64,000 bases of DNA from Streptomyces viridochromogenes (GTDB lineage Bacteria > Actinomycetota > Actinomycetes > Streptomycetales > Streptomycetaceae), in contig NZ_LGUR01000048.1 of assembly GCF_001270495.1 (NCBI RefSeq), positions 62,001 through 126,000 on the forward strand. Direction: 5' to 3'. Within the stretch, counting starts at the first letter, position 1; each line of letters starts with the position of its first letter. The notes below the pieces were generated by a model that saw only the letters and a program-made list of their open reading frames with translations, made no database searches and was not told where the DNA came from. The translations under genes were made by a program, and so were the position numbers. Below, piece after piece: positions 15,929 through 24,094 of the stretch.

Positions 15929-17683
15929 ATGAAGATCCACAAGTACGACACCGTCATCGTCGGCGCCGGTGGCGCCGGTATGCGCGCGGCCATCGAGTCC
16001 ACGAAGCGCAGCCGTACCGCCGTGCTGACCAAGCTCTACCCCACCCGCTCCCACACGGGCGCCGCGCAGGGCGGCATGGCCGCCGCGCTGGCCAACGTGG
16101 AGGAGGACAACTGGGAGTGGCACACCTTCGACACGGTCAAGGGCGGTGACTACCTGGTCGACCAGGACGCCGCCGAGATCCTGGCGAAGGAGGCCATCGA
16201 CTCCGTCCTCGACCTGGAGAAGATGGGCCTGCCGTTCAACCGCACCCCGAACGGCACCATCGACCAGCGCCGCTTCGGCGGTCACAGCCGCAACCACGGC
16301 GAGGCCCCGGTCCGCCGGTCCTGCTACGCGGCCGACCGCACCGGCCACATGATCCTCCAGACGCTGTACCAGAACTGCGTGAAGGAGGGCGTGGAGTTCT
16401 TCAACGAGTTCTACGTCCTGGACCAGCTGATCACCGAGGTCGACGGCGTCAAGAAGTCCGCCGGTGTGGTCGCCTACGAGCTGGCCACCGGTGAGATCCA
16501 CGTCTTCCAGGCGAAGGCCGTGATCTACGCGTCCGGCGGCTGCGGCAAGTTCTTCAAGGTGACGTCCAACGCGCACACGCTGACCGGTGACGGCCAGGCG
16601 GCCGTGTACCGCCGCGGGCTGCCGCTGGAGGACATGGAGTTCTTCCAGTTCCACCCGACCGGCATCTGGCGCATGGGCATCCTGCTGACGGAGGGCGCCC
16701 GCGGTGAGGGCGGCATCCTCCGCAACAAGGACGGCGAGCGCTTCATGGAGAAGTACGCGCCGGTCATGAAGGACCTCGCGTCCCGTGACGTCGTCTCGCG
16801 CTCCATCTACACGGAGATCCGCGAGGGCCGCGGCTGCGGTCCCGAGGGCGACCACGTCTACCTGGACCTGACGCACCTTCCGCCGGAGCAGCTCGACGCC
16901 AAGCTCCCGGACATCACCGAGTTCGCGCGGACGTACCTGGGCATCGAGCCGTACACGGACCCGATCCCGATCCAGCCCACCGCGCACTACGCGATGGGCG
17001 GCATCCCGACGAACGTCGAGGGTGAGGTCCTCAGCGACAACACGACGGTGGTCCCGGGCCTGTACGCGGCCGGCGAGGTCGCCTGTGTGTCCGTGCACGG
17101 CGCCAACCGCCTGGGCACGAACTCCCTGCTGGACATCAACGTGTTCGGCCGCCGGGCCGGCATCGCGGCCGCGGAGTACAGCCAGAAGGCGGACTACGTG
17201 GAGCTGCCGGAGAACCCGGCGGAGCTGGTGATCGACCAGGTGGAGCGCCTGCGCACCTCCACCGGCACCGAGCGCGTGGCGACCCTGCGCAAGGAGCTGC
17301 AGGAGACCATGGACGCCAACGTCATGGTGTTCCGCACGGAGCAGACCATCAAGACGGCGGTCGAGAAGATCGCGGAGCTGCGCGAGCGCTACCGCAACGT
17401 CTCGATCCAGGACAAGGGCAAGCGGTTCAACACGGACCTGCTGGAGGCCATCGAGCTGGGCAACCTGCTCGACCTGGCCGAGGTCATGGCCGTGTCCGCC
17501 CTCGCCCGCAAGGAGTCCCGCGGCGGCCACTACCGCGAGGACTACCCGAACCGCGACGACGTCAACTTCATGCGCCACACCATGGCGTACCGCGAGGTCG
17601 GCGACGACGGCACGGAGTCCATTCGTCTCGACTACAAGCCGGTCGTCCAGACCCGCTACCAGCCGATGGAGCGTAAGTACTGA
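15929..17683 (+). CDS. sdhA: succinate dehydrogenase flavoprotein subunit
   Basis: FAD-bearing catalytic subunit oxidising succinate to fumarate, 584 residues. Seen: the dinucleotide-binding [16 protein letters not shown] (about residue 10), the covalent-FAD histidine in [11 protein letters not shown] (His42), the substrate-site segment [25 protein letters not shown], the RGEGGILRN capping segment, and [22 protein letters not shown] near residue 390. Length is standard. Its stop overlaps the sdhB start (TGATG at 17681-17685). Confidence 0.97.
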   Translation: MKIHKYDTVIVGAGGAGMRAAIESTKRSRTAVLTKLYPTRSHTGAAQGGMAAALANVEEDNWEWHTFDTVKGGDYLVDQDAAEILAKEAIDSVLDLEKMGLPFNRTPNGTIDQRRFGGHSRNHGEAPVRRSCYAADRTGHMILQTLYQNCVKEGVEFFNEFYVLDQLITEVDGVKKSAGVVAYELATGEIHVFQAKAVIYASGGCGKFFKVTSNAHTLTGDGQAAVYRRGLPLEDMEFFQFHPTGIWRMGILLTEGARGEGGILRNKDGERFMEKYAPVMKDLASRDVVSRSIYTEIREGRGCGPEGDHVYLDLTHLPPEQLDAKLPDITEFARTYLGIEPYTDPIPIQPTAHYAMGGIPTNVEGEVLSDNTTVVPGLYAAGEVACVSVHGANRLGTNSLLDINVFGRRAGIAAAEYSQKADYVELPENPAELVIDQVERLRTSTGTERVATLRKELQETMDANVMVFRTEQTIKTAVEKIAELRERYRNVSIQDKGKRFNTDLLEAIELGNLLDLAEVMAVSALARKESRGGHYREDYPNRDDVNFMRHTMAYREVGDDGTESIRLDYKPVVQTRYQPMERKY

Positions 17684-18444
17684 TGGCAACCCCCGTTATG
17701 GACAAGGTGGAGGCGGAGTCCGCCGCGTCCCCCTACATCACGGTCACCTTCCGGGTCCGCCGCTTCAACCCGGAGATCTCGGCCGAGGCGACCTGGGAAG
17801 ACTTCCAGCTGGAGATCGACCCGAAGGAGCGCGTCCTCGACGGCCTCCACAAGATCAAGTGGGACCTGGACGGCACGCTGACCTTCCGCCGCTCCTGCGC
17901 CCACGGCATCTGCGGCTCGGACGCGATGAGGATCAACGGCAAGAACCGCCTTGCCTGCAAGACCCTCATCAAGGACATCAACCCCGAGAAGCCGATCACG
18001 GTCGAGCCCATCAAGGGCCTGACGGTCCTGAAGGACCTCGTGGTCGACATGGAGCCGTTCTTCCAGGCGTACCGGGACGTCATGCCCTTCCTCATCACGA
18101 AGGACACGAACGAGCCGACGCGTGAGCGTTTCCAGACGGCCGAGGACCGCGAGCGCTTCGACGACACGACGAAGTGCATCCTCTGCGCCGCCTGCACCTC
18201 CTCGTGCCCGGTGTTCTGGAACGACGGCCAGTACTTCGGCCCGGCGGCCATCGTCAACGCGCACCGCTTCATCTTCGACTCGCGTGACGAGGCCGGCGAG
18301 CAGCGCCTGGAGATCCTCAACGAGAAGGACGGCGTCTGGCGCTGCCGCACGACCTTCAACTGCACGGACGCCTGCCCGCGCGGTATCGAGGTCACGAAGG
18401 CGATCGCCGAGGTCAAGAAGGCGCTGATCACGCGCCGCTTCTGA
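17683..18444 (+). CDS. sdhB: succinate dehydrogenase iron-sulfur subunit
   Basis: Carries electrons from FAD to quinone through three iron-sulfur clusters; 253 residues. Cluster ligands are visible in order: [2Fe-2S] in RRSCAHGICGSDAM ... LAC (about 65-85), [4Fe-4S] in CILCAACTSSCP (about 166-177), and a later CRTTFNCTDACPRGIEV carrying remaining [3Fe-4S]/[4Fe-4S] ligands. ATG 17683 is coupled to sdhA. A hairpin terminator follows 39 bases after the stop, closing the operon. Confidence 0.97.
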   Translation: MATPVMDKVEAESAASPYITVTFRVRRFNPEISAEATWEDFQLEIDPKERVLDGLHKIKWDLDGTLTFRRSCAHGICGSDAMRINGKNRLACKTLIKDINPEKPITVEPIKGLTVLKDLVVDMEPFFQAYRDVMPFLITKDTNEPTRERFQTAEDRERFDDTTKCILCAACTSSCPVFWNDGQYFGPAAIVNAHRFIFDSRDEAGEQRLEILNEKDGVWRCRTTFNCTDACPRGIEVTKAIAEVKKALITRRF

Positions 18445-18482
18445 GGTTGCCTCAGGTACGGGTTCCCGTGCCAGGGCTTTGC

Positions 18483-18520
18483 GGGCCCCGTCTCCCGGTT
18501 CGGTACCGGGGGCGGGGCCC
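18483..18520 (+). terminator. terminator of the sdh operon
   Basis: Hairpin GGGCCCCG ... CGGGGCCC (18483-18490 with 18513-18520), extended inside by CCCGGT/ACCGGG (18494-18499 with 18505-18510) around a TCGGT loop. It is placed just beyond sdhB. Confidence 0.75.
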
Positions 18521-18599
18521 TCGCCATTCCCTGCTGTTCCCAACAGCTGTGGCTGGAAGGGCAGTTGAGGTAGTTGAGACTTCAATACAGACTGACCCC

Positions 18600-19376
18600 A
18601 TGGCACTCCTGAGAAAGGCGGCCGCCGCTCTGTCGGCCACGGCCGCCATCCTGCTCGCGATACCCCCCACTGCCTCCGCGATCCCCCTCTCCCGTCCGAC
18701 ACTCGCCCACGAGAACTTCGACCGACTCCCCCTGGGCCCGGTGTCTCACGGACGCGACTGGACGAGCGACGTCTCCGACGGCACCCTGACCGTCGCCCCG
18801 AGCACCACGGGCCGCCCGGGCCGCGAACTCCGCATCCGCACCGAGGGCAACGGCCGGGCCTTCCTCGTCTTTCCCGACCTGACCGCCCCCGGCAACAGCT
18901 ACTGGGCCCGCCTCCGTCTGCGCGTGGACGCCTTCCCCACCGCCCCCGACTGGGCGCACTGGACGATCGCCGAGGCCTCCGGCTCGGACTCCCCCACGCT
19001 CGTGCGCCCCCTGGGCGGCCAGTACGCCCCCACCGACCAGGGCAACTTCTGGGGTGTCGGCTCCGACCTCGGCCCCACGGGGGACTGGACGTCCTGGAAG
19101 ACCTCGGCGCCCGCCACGGCGGGTACCTGGCAGTGCGCCGAGTTCCACCTGGACGCCACCGACAACCGCGTAACGGTCTACTTCGACGGCGTCGAGCAGC
19201 CCGACCTGACCGTCTCCACCAACCAGCACGGCGGCACGTCGGACCCCTTCACCCTCCCGGCCTTCGACAAGCTGAAGCTGGGCTGGCAGCTGTACCAGGC
19301 CGACCCGACACCGTCGTCGTACGAGATCCGGCTGGACGACATCGCGGTCGGCACACGGAGGGTGCCCTGCTCATAG
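18600..19376 (+). CDS. secreted Cip1-like beta-sandwich protein
   Basis: Exported protein of 258 residues. The signal peptide (LLRKAAAALSATAAILLAI) ends near TASA (about residue 26). The rest is beta-rich, with HENFDRLPLGPVS, ELRIRTEGNGRAFLVF, NSYWARLRLRVDAFP, TWQCAEFHLDATDNRVTVYF and LGWQLYQADPTPSSYEIRLD followed by DIAV. This matches my recollection of Cip1-type proteins, which are lyase-like concanavalin folds found with cellulose-degrading enzymes; no carbohydrate-binding module is present. ATG 18600 has no clear ribosome site. The last 6 bases overlap the convergent DUF4132 gene. Confidence 0.65.
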   Translation: MALLRKAAAALSATAAILLAIPPTASAIPLSRPTLAHENFDRLPLGPVSHGRDWTSDVSDGTLTVAPSTTGRPGRELRIRTEGNGRAFLVFPDLTAPGNSYWARLRLRVDAFPTAPDWAHWTIAEASGSDSPTLVRPLGGQYAPTDQGNFWGVGSDLGPTGDWTSWKTSAPATAGTWQCAEFHLDATDNRVTVYFDGVEQPDLTVSTNQHGGTSDPFTLPAFDKLKLGWQLYQADPTPSSYEIRLDDIAVGTRRVPCS

Positions 19377-21860
19377 CTGGCTCAGGATCGTCGGGTCCGT
19401 GATCTTCATGTCGTCGGCCAGCATCATCGCCTTGCTGAGGATCACCGCCAGCATCCGGTCGCCCTCGTAGGGCAGGTAACCCGTCTGCGGGGCGGCCGGG
19501 TTGGACTTGGGGACGATGCACAGGTACTGGTCGTTCGGGGTCATCAGGATGTTGCCCGAGCCGAGGTGGATCTTGTACGTGTGGCGTTCGCCCTTCACAT
19601 GCAGGAAGCGCCCCTCGATCGTGCAGCGGTCGGCGATGGCCAGCCTCGGTATCAGGCGTTCGAGGAGGCCCCGGCGGGTCTCGGCGCTCGCGCCCAGTTC
19701 GCCGAAGCCGTACGACGTCCAGTACTCCCGGAAGCGGCCGTCGGGGCCGCCGTCCTGCCAGGTCGGGTCGTTGCCGACGCTTCCCACGCCGACGAACAGG
19801 TCCACGTCGCGCAGGACTTCCGACAGGACCAGGGGCGGGACGTCCGTCAGCGGCACCGGTTCGACCGGGTCGGCGCCGTCACGCAGCCACATGCGGTACT
19901 CGCCGCCGCAGCAGTGCGCCGAGTTCTGCGGGGCGTCGATCGGGTAGAAGCGGACCTGGTCGGTACGCAGGCGCAGGAAGCTGCCGGAGTCGGTGATGTC
20001 CTCGTAGTGCTCGCCGCTGTCGCCCTCGATCCAGTACTCGGCGCGCAGGCCCCACTGGGGCAGCTCCCGGACGGCGGGCGGCGCCTCGTCGTCGACGGCC
20101 AGGCGCAGCTTGTTGCGCCAGCCCCGGATCGCCGCCAGGGAGTGGAACTGGTGCTGGCGCAGGACATGCGCCGCGAAACGGTTCGAGTACGTCCCCGTCG
20201 CGCGCTCGGCGTCCGTCAGCAGGTACACCTCGCGGTGGGCCTGCTTGAAGGGCTGGGTGATGCCGTGCCGCTCCAGCCAGTCGCGCCAGGCGACGATCTC
20301 GGCGGGTTCGTGGCCGGCCGGGTGCCAGAGTTCGACGTGGGTGCCCTCGGTGACCGGTGTGTCGGCCAGGGTGCGCAGCTCGCCGTCCGCGTACCCGGCC
20401 GTCGTACCGTCGACCGTCCAGAGCAGACGGCGGGCCAGGGTGCCGACCAGGGGGTGGTCGAGGTAGCGCTCGCGCCACGCGGCGTACGGCCAGGTGCGGC
20501 GGTCCAGGAACTGGCGGTCCAGGCGCTCGCTCTGGGCCGAGAGCATCTTGTCGATGTCCTTGGCCGCCGCCTTCAGCTCCTTCAGCTCGTCGGCGTGGTC
20601 GCGTCGTACGGCGGCGGGGACGCTCTTCACCGCCTTGCCGCTCGCGTTGCTCCAGCTCAACACGGCCTTGGGGCCGCGGACTTCGAGCAGCGCCGTGACC
20701 TCGCCGAGCCGGTGCTCCGCGCGGCCCACCTCCGTCAGGCCGTAGGCCGGTACGGCCAGTTCCTCGACCTCCTCCCGGGCCAGGCCCAGCGCCTGGGCGC
20801 GCGCGTCCAGCGCGGTGTTCAGGAGCTTGAGCGTGCCCTTGAAGGTGACACGGGTGGTCAGGCGGGCCAGTTCGGCGAGGGCCGACTCGCCGTCCATGCG
20901 GGCCAGCGCGTTGACCGCGGCGTTGGCGACCTTGGGGTTCACCGGGCCGAGGCCCGCCACCTTGCGCAGAGCGGTCTCGGCGAGGGCGCCGAGGGCGCGC
21001 GCGGACTCGGGGTGCGCGGGGAGGAGGGAGAGCAGCCAGGCCAGGCCGCGCAGCGCGTCGGCGTTGTACGGGTCGAAGGTGGCGTTGGGGTCCGGCCCGT
21101 AGCGCGGTTCGAGGAGCGGGCGGGTCCGCGGTCTGCCCACCAGCCGCAGCCAGGGCAGCAGCCGCTCGCGCACCTCGTCGGTGCCGAGGGGCTCGATCAG
21201 CGCGCGGCCGGTCCTGTCCCACTTGGCGGAGGGACGGGCGGCGGTGGCGGTGGCCGCGTGCGCGAGCAGGTGCCGCCAGCCGTCGCCGAGTTCGTCCGCC
21301 TCGGCGAGGGCCCGGTCGGACCATGCCTCGCCCGGGTTCACCGCGGGGCCGTCGAGCTGCGCCACCAGTGCTCCCAGTGTCTTCTTGCCGTTCCACAGCG
21401 TCAGATACGAGCGGCGGACCACGGCGACGAACTCGCCGGGCAGCTCCCGCCCGTCGGCCTGCTCCAGTTCGGCGAGCCGGATCAGCTGAGCGGTGTCGTA
21501 GTGCACGTCCTGCTCCGCGGCCAGGCCGATCAGCGCGGCCCTGGTGTCGAGCTGCTGTCCCTCGGCGGCGGGCCGCATCGTCCGTAGGCAGGCGAACACG
21601 CTGACGATGTGGCGGCGCGGGTGGGAACCGGGCTCCATTTCGTGGTAGCGGGCCGCCAGCCGGTGCACCAGCTCCGTCTGGAACCGGTCGCCCGCGGCGA
21701 GGATCGCGTGGAAGACGTTCTGGCCGTCCCCGCTCCAGTGGCCGCCGTTCATCTCGGCGAGCCTGAGCAGTTCCGGAACGACGCGTTCGATGTCCTCGGC
21801 CGCGACGAGGCCGACGACCTCACGGACCAGTTCGGCGCGCTCGGACCTTGCGTAGGTCAT
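19371..21860 (-). CDS. DUF4132 family protein
   Basis: Large cytoplasmic protein of 829 residues, family DUF4132 (function unknown). The N-terminal half is helical and repeat-like (ELVREVVGLVAAEDIERVVPEL, LARLTTRVTFKGTLKLLNTAL). The C-terminal half carries the conserved block FAAHVLRQHQFHSLAAIRGWRN ... GLRAEYWIEG ... FREYWTSYGFGELGASAETRRGLLERL. ATG 21860 overlaps the stop of the upstream small gene (TGATG), so the two are translationally coupled. In related genomes such proteins often occur with AAA ATPases or VWA proteins; none is seen here. Confidence 0.8.
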   Translation of the reverse strand: MTYARSERAELVREVVGLVAAEDIERVVPELLRLAEMNGGHWSGDGQNVFHAILAAGDRFQTELVHRLAARYHEMEPGSHPRRHIVSVFACLRTMRPAAEGQQLDTRAALIGLAAEQDVHYDTAQLIRLAELEQADGRELPGEFVAVVRRSYLTLWNGKKTLGALVAQLDGPAVNPGEAWSDRALAEADELGDGWRHLLAHAATATAARPSAKWDRTGRALIEPLGTDEVRERLLPWLRLVGRPRTRPLLEPRYGPDPNATFDPYNADALRGLAWLLSLLPAHPESARALGALAETALRKVAGLGPVNPKVANAAVNALARMDGESALAELARLTTRVTFKGTLKLLNTALDARAQALGLAREEVEELAVPAYGLTEVGRAEHRLGEVTALLEVRGPKAVLSWSNASGKAVKSVPAAVRRDHADELKELKAAAKDIDKMLSAQSERLDRQFLDRRTWPYAAWRERYLDHPLVGTLARRLLWTVDGTTAGYADGELRTLADTPVTEGTHVELWHPAGHEPAEIVAWRDWLERHGITQPFKQAHREVYLLTDAERATGTYSNRFAAHVLRQHQFHSLAAIRGWRNKLRLAVDDEAPPAVRELPQWGLRAEYWIEGDSGEHYEDITDSGSFLRLRTDQVRFYPIDAPQNSAHCCGGEYRMWLRDGADPVEPVPLTDVPPLVLSEVLRDVDLFVGVGSVGNDPTWQDGGPDGRFREYWTSYGFGELGASAETRRGLLERLIPRLAIADRCTIEGRFLHVKGERHTYKIHLGSGNILMTPNDQYLCIVPKSNPAAPQTGYLPYEGDRMLAVILSKAMMLADDMKITDPTILSQL

Positions 21861-22252
21861 CAGCCACCCACCAGCGCCACGAGCTTCAGGAACGTGATCT
21901 CGGTGCCGAGCGCGAGCTCGATCTCGTCGTCGAGGTCGGTCACCTGACGGTCCCCCACGAGCACGAGGAAGCCGTTGCCCGCGAAGGCCTTCAGCGCGAG
22001 CTCGGTCTGCGCCTCGGGGTCTATCCGGCGGGCCGTGCGCATCGCGTACCCGTTCAGCACGCGCTCGGCGTCATGCGGCTGCACGAGCCCCTGGAACACC
22101 TCCGGCGTACGCGCGTTGTACTCGGCGACCTCCTGGAACACCCGGCGCCGGATCAGTTCGCGCACGGTGAGCCGCTCCTCGGCGATCTCCAGCCCCCAGC
22201 CGTCGCTGCGGCTCCCGCTTGTCGTCTCGTCGACGAACGTCACGATTCCCAT
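21860..22252 (-). CDS. small partner of the DUF4132 protein, unknown
   Basis: About 130 residues from ATG 22252 (GIVTFVDETTSGSRSDGW). Seen: EIAEERLTVRELIRRRVFQEVAEYNAR, FQGLVQPHDAERVLNGY, and FLVLVGDRQVTDLDDEIEL near the C-terminus. It is acidic and soluble, with no catalytic motif I can identify. It is fused by one base to the DUF4132 start, so the products are likely made in fixed proportion and may interact. The ribosome site is weak, and GTG codons up to 22282 are alternatives. Confidence 0.65.
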   Translation of the reverse strand: MGIVTFVDETTSGSRSDGWGLEIAEERLTVRELIRRRVFQEVAEYNARTPEVFQGLVQPHDAERVLNGYAMRTARRIDPEAQTELALKAFAGNGFLVLVGDRQVTDLDDEIELALGTEITFLKLVALVGG

Positions 22253-22320
22253 GACGACGACAGTACGAGCCACCACTGACAATCACCGGTTCCGGCCGAT
22301 CATCGCCTTACCCTGACGGT

Positions 22321-22731
22321 ATGTCAGATGACGAGTCGTACGAACTGCTCGGGTTCGACAACGTGCTGCTGCCGGTCGGCGACCTCGGCGAGGCCGTCCG
22401 TTTCTACGAGCGCGCCGGGTTCACGGTCGGGTTCCGGCTCGACGAGGCCGGGATCGCGCTGCTCAAGGTCGGCGGCGAGACGCCGGGGATCCTGCTGCGC
22501 GCCGAGGACGCGCTGGGCCACCGGCCGCCCCCCTGGCCACACCCCCGCGTATGGCTGGAGGTGCCGGACGCCCGGGCGGCGGCGCGGACGTTGCGCGACG
22601 CGGGCGTCGAGCCGCTCGACGAGCCCTTCTCCGGGGCCACCGGCTGGACCGTCGAGATCGCCGATCCCTGGGGGAACGTCACCGGGTTCACGGACTACTC
22701 CAAGCGGCCGGAGCTCGGGCGCAGGCCCTGA
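22321..22731 (+). CDS. VOC (glyoxalase/dioxygenase-fold) protein
   Basis: Vicinal-oxygen-chelate superfamily, 136 residues, one complete two-module unit: FDNVLLPVGDLGEAVRFYERAGFTVGFRLD, then GILLRAEDALG, VWLEVPDARAAARTLRDAGVEPL and TVEIADPWGNVTGF. The Glu in VEIADPWGN is in place as a possible metal ligand; the usual first-strand His is replaced (FDNVL), so metal binding is doubtful. Substrate unknown. It is divergent from the small DUF4132 partner, 68 bases apart. Confidence 0.8.
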   Translation: MSDDESYELLGFDNVLLPVGDLGEAVRFYERAGFTVGFRLDEAGIALLKVGGETPGILLRAEDALGHRPPPWPHPRVWLEVPDARAAARTLRDAGVEPLDEPFSGATGWTVEIADPWGNVTGFTDYSKRPELGRRP

Positions 22732-22786
22732 GCCATGCCGGGAGGAATCCCCGGAAAGACGTGACGGAGCCCTCACCTCCGCCGAG

Positions 22787-22800
22787 TTGAACGCGTTCAA
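22787..22800. promoter_or_regulatory. operator palindrome 1, TTGAACGCGTTCAA
   Basis: A perfect 14-bp palindrome overlapping the -35 element. An identical copy lies 45 bp downstream, centre to centre. The form fits a dimeric repressor such as a TetR or LacI protein; the TetR gene at 25161 is a candidate. Confidence 0.75.
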
Positions 22801-22815
22801 GAACGGGTCTACAGT
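22787..22815 (+). promoter_or_regulatory. vegetative-type promoter TTGAAC-N17-TACAGT
   Basis: -35 TTGAAC (22787-22792), a 17-bp spacer and -10 TACAGT (22810-22815) upstream of the membrane protein gene at 22861. The -35 hexamer is the left arm of the first operator palindrome. Spacing and both hexamers fit a housekeeping sigma promoter. Confidence 0.6.
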
Positions 22816-22831
22816 CTCCCCTGTCAGCGTT

Positions 22832-22845
22832 TTGAACGCGTTCAA
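22832..22845. promoter_or_regulatory. operator palindrome 2, TTGAACGCGTTCAA
   Basis: The second identical 14-bp palindrome, placed just past the predicted transcription start and immediately before the AAGGGGG ribosome site. Occupancy would block elongation or initiation. Confidence 0.75.
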
Positions 22846-22860
22846 GAAGGGGGCGGCGTC

Positions 22861-23268
22861 ATGGACCGCACGGTCATCGCCTACGTCATCTACCTGGTCG
22901 TCAGCATCGCCCTGACCGTCTGGGTGGCCCGCACACTCAGCCGCAACGGACGGATCTTCCTCTCCGACGTGCTGCGCGGGAACGAGAAGCTCGCCGACGC
23001 CGTGAACCACCTGCTCGTGGTCGGCTTCTACCTCGTCAACCTCGGGTTCGTCGCGCTGTATCTGAGCGACGACGGAACCGTCCTCGACACACGCGGGATC
23101 TTCGAGGCCCTGTCGACCAAGCTCGGCGTGGTGCTGCTCGTGCTCGGCGTGATGCACCTGGGCAACGTCTACGTGCTCAACAAGGTCCGGCGGCGCGGCC
23201 TGATGGAGCGCGAGCAGGTACCGCCGGTCGCCCCGCAGGGGTGGGTCACTCCGTCGGCCGGGGCGTGA
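22861..23268 (+). CDS. small membrane protein, 3-4 TM, under palindromic operators
   Basis: 135 residues, function unknown. Helices: TVIAYVIYLVVSIALTVWVA (about 4-23), a loop with LSRNGRIFLSDVLRGNEKLA, LLVVGFYLVNLGFVALYL (about 50-68) and LGVVLLVLGVMHLGNVYVLN (about 88-107), then a basic tail. The ATG follows AAGAAGGGGGC. The promoter carries two identical operators. Its stop overlaps the start of the DCC-family protein (GTGA), so the pair is co-expressed and the DCC protein may act on or with this membrane protein. Confidence 0.75.
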   Translation: MDRTVIAYVIYLVVSIALTVWVARTLSRNGRIFLSDVLRGNEKLADAVNHLLVVGFYLVNLGFVALYLSDDGTVLDTRGIFEALSTKLGVVLLVLGVMHLGNVYVLNKVRRRGLMEREQVPPVAPQGWVTPSAGA

Positions 23269-23888
23269 GCGTGCCCGGCACGGCGGCCGAGGGGGCGAGC
23301 GGTGTGACAGGCGAAGTGGCGGGCGGCGTGGCTGCCGAAGCGGCGCGCGGCGTGGCTGCCGAAGCGGCGGCCGGCGTGCCGGTCCGAGGGCTCACGGTTC
23401 TCTATGACGCCCAGTGCTCGCTGTGCACCTTCCTGCGCGACTGGCTCGTGAAGCAGCCGCAGCTGGTGCCACTGGAGATGACGCCGGCCGGGTCCGACGA
23501 GGCCCGGCGGCGCTTCCCCGGCCTGGACCACGGGGCCACCCTCGACGAGATCACCGTCGTCGGTGACGCGGGACAGGTCTACCGGGGCGGCGCCGCCTGG
23601 ATCGTCACGCTGTGGGCGCTGCGCGAGCACCGGGGACTCGCGCATCGCCTCAGCACCCCGGCCGGGGCACGGCTCGCCAAGGGGGCCGTGCTCGCCGCCG
23701 CCAAGTGGCGCGGGGCGCAGTGGAGCGGGGCGCGACAGGGCGGGGCGCAGGGCGGCGGCGCGCACTGGGGTGGTGCGCAGTGGGGCGGGCGGGCCTACCG
23801 GCGCGGGGACGGGTGGTCGTACGACCCGAGTTGGGGCTGGTCGTACAACCCGCCGGGCTGCGAGAGCGGTTCCTGCGCCACGCGGTGA
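23265..23888 (+). CDS. DCC-family (DUF393) thiol oxidoreductase-like protein
   Basis: 207 residues from GTG 23265, overlapping the preceding stop (GTGA). The domain begins near residue 45: LTVLYDAQCSLCTFLRDWLV with a CxxC thioredoxin-like active site, then LVPLEMTP, LDEITVVGDAGQVYRGGAAW and WALREHRGLAHRL. This is the DUF393/DCC fold. Two unusual extensions: an N-terminal Ala/Gly/Val repeat (GVAAEAARGVAAEAAAGV), and a C-terminal tail with GAQW/GARQGGAQGG/GAHW/GGAQW repeats and Trp/Tyr-rich SYDPSWGWSYNPPG. A strong hairpin follows. Confidence 0.8.
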   Translation: MSVPGTAAEGASGVTGEVAGGVAAEAARGVAAEAAAGVPVRGLTVLYDAQCSLCTFLRDWLVKQPQLVPLEMTPAGSDEARRRFPGLDHGATLDEITVVGDAGQVYRGGAAWIVTLWALREHRGLAHRLSTPAGARLAKGAVLAAAKWRGAQWSGARQGGAQGGGAHWGGAQWGGRAYRRGDGWSYDPSWGWSYNPPGCESGSCATR

Positions 23889-23903
23889 GGTGGTGTCGGC
23901 GGC

Positions 23904-23934
23904 CCGTTCAGGGCGACCAATTCGCCCTGAACGG
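23904..23934 (+). terminator. hairpin terminator
   Basis: A perfect 13-bp stem (CCGTTCAGGGCGA at 23904-23916 with 23922-23934) around a CCAAT loop, starting 16 bases after the DCC-family stop codon. Confidence 0.85.
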
Positions 23935-24094
23935 CTCACTTTCGGACCTTGTTTTGGCATGCACCCTTCCAAAACGGTGCTCGGCTTGGCACGCTGCCTC
24001 CCGGTTCTCCACTCCGCACTCGCATCGGCTGTCCGTCGCCTGCCGGGCGGCGCCCGTCTGGTCGCCCGGTCCCCCCATCGCAGAAGGAGTACGC

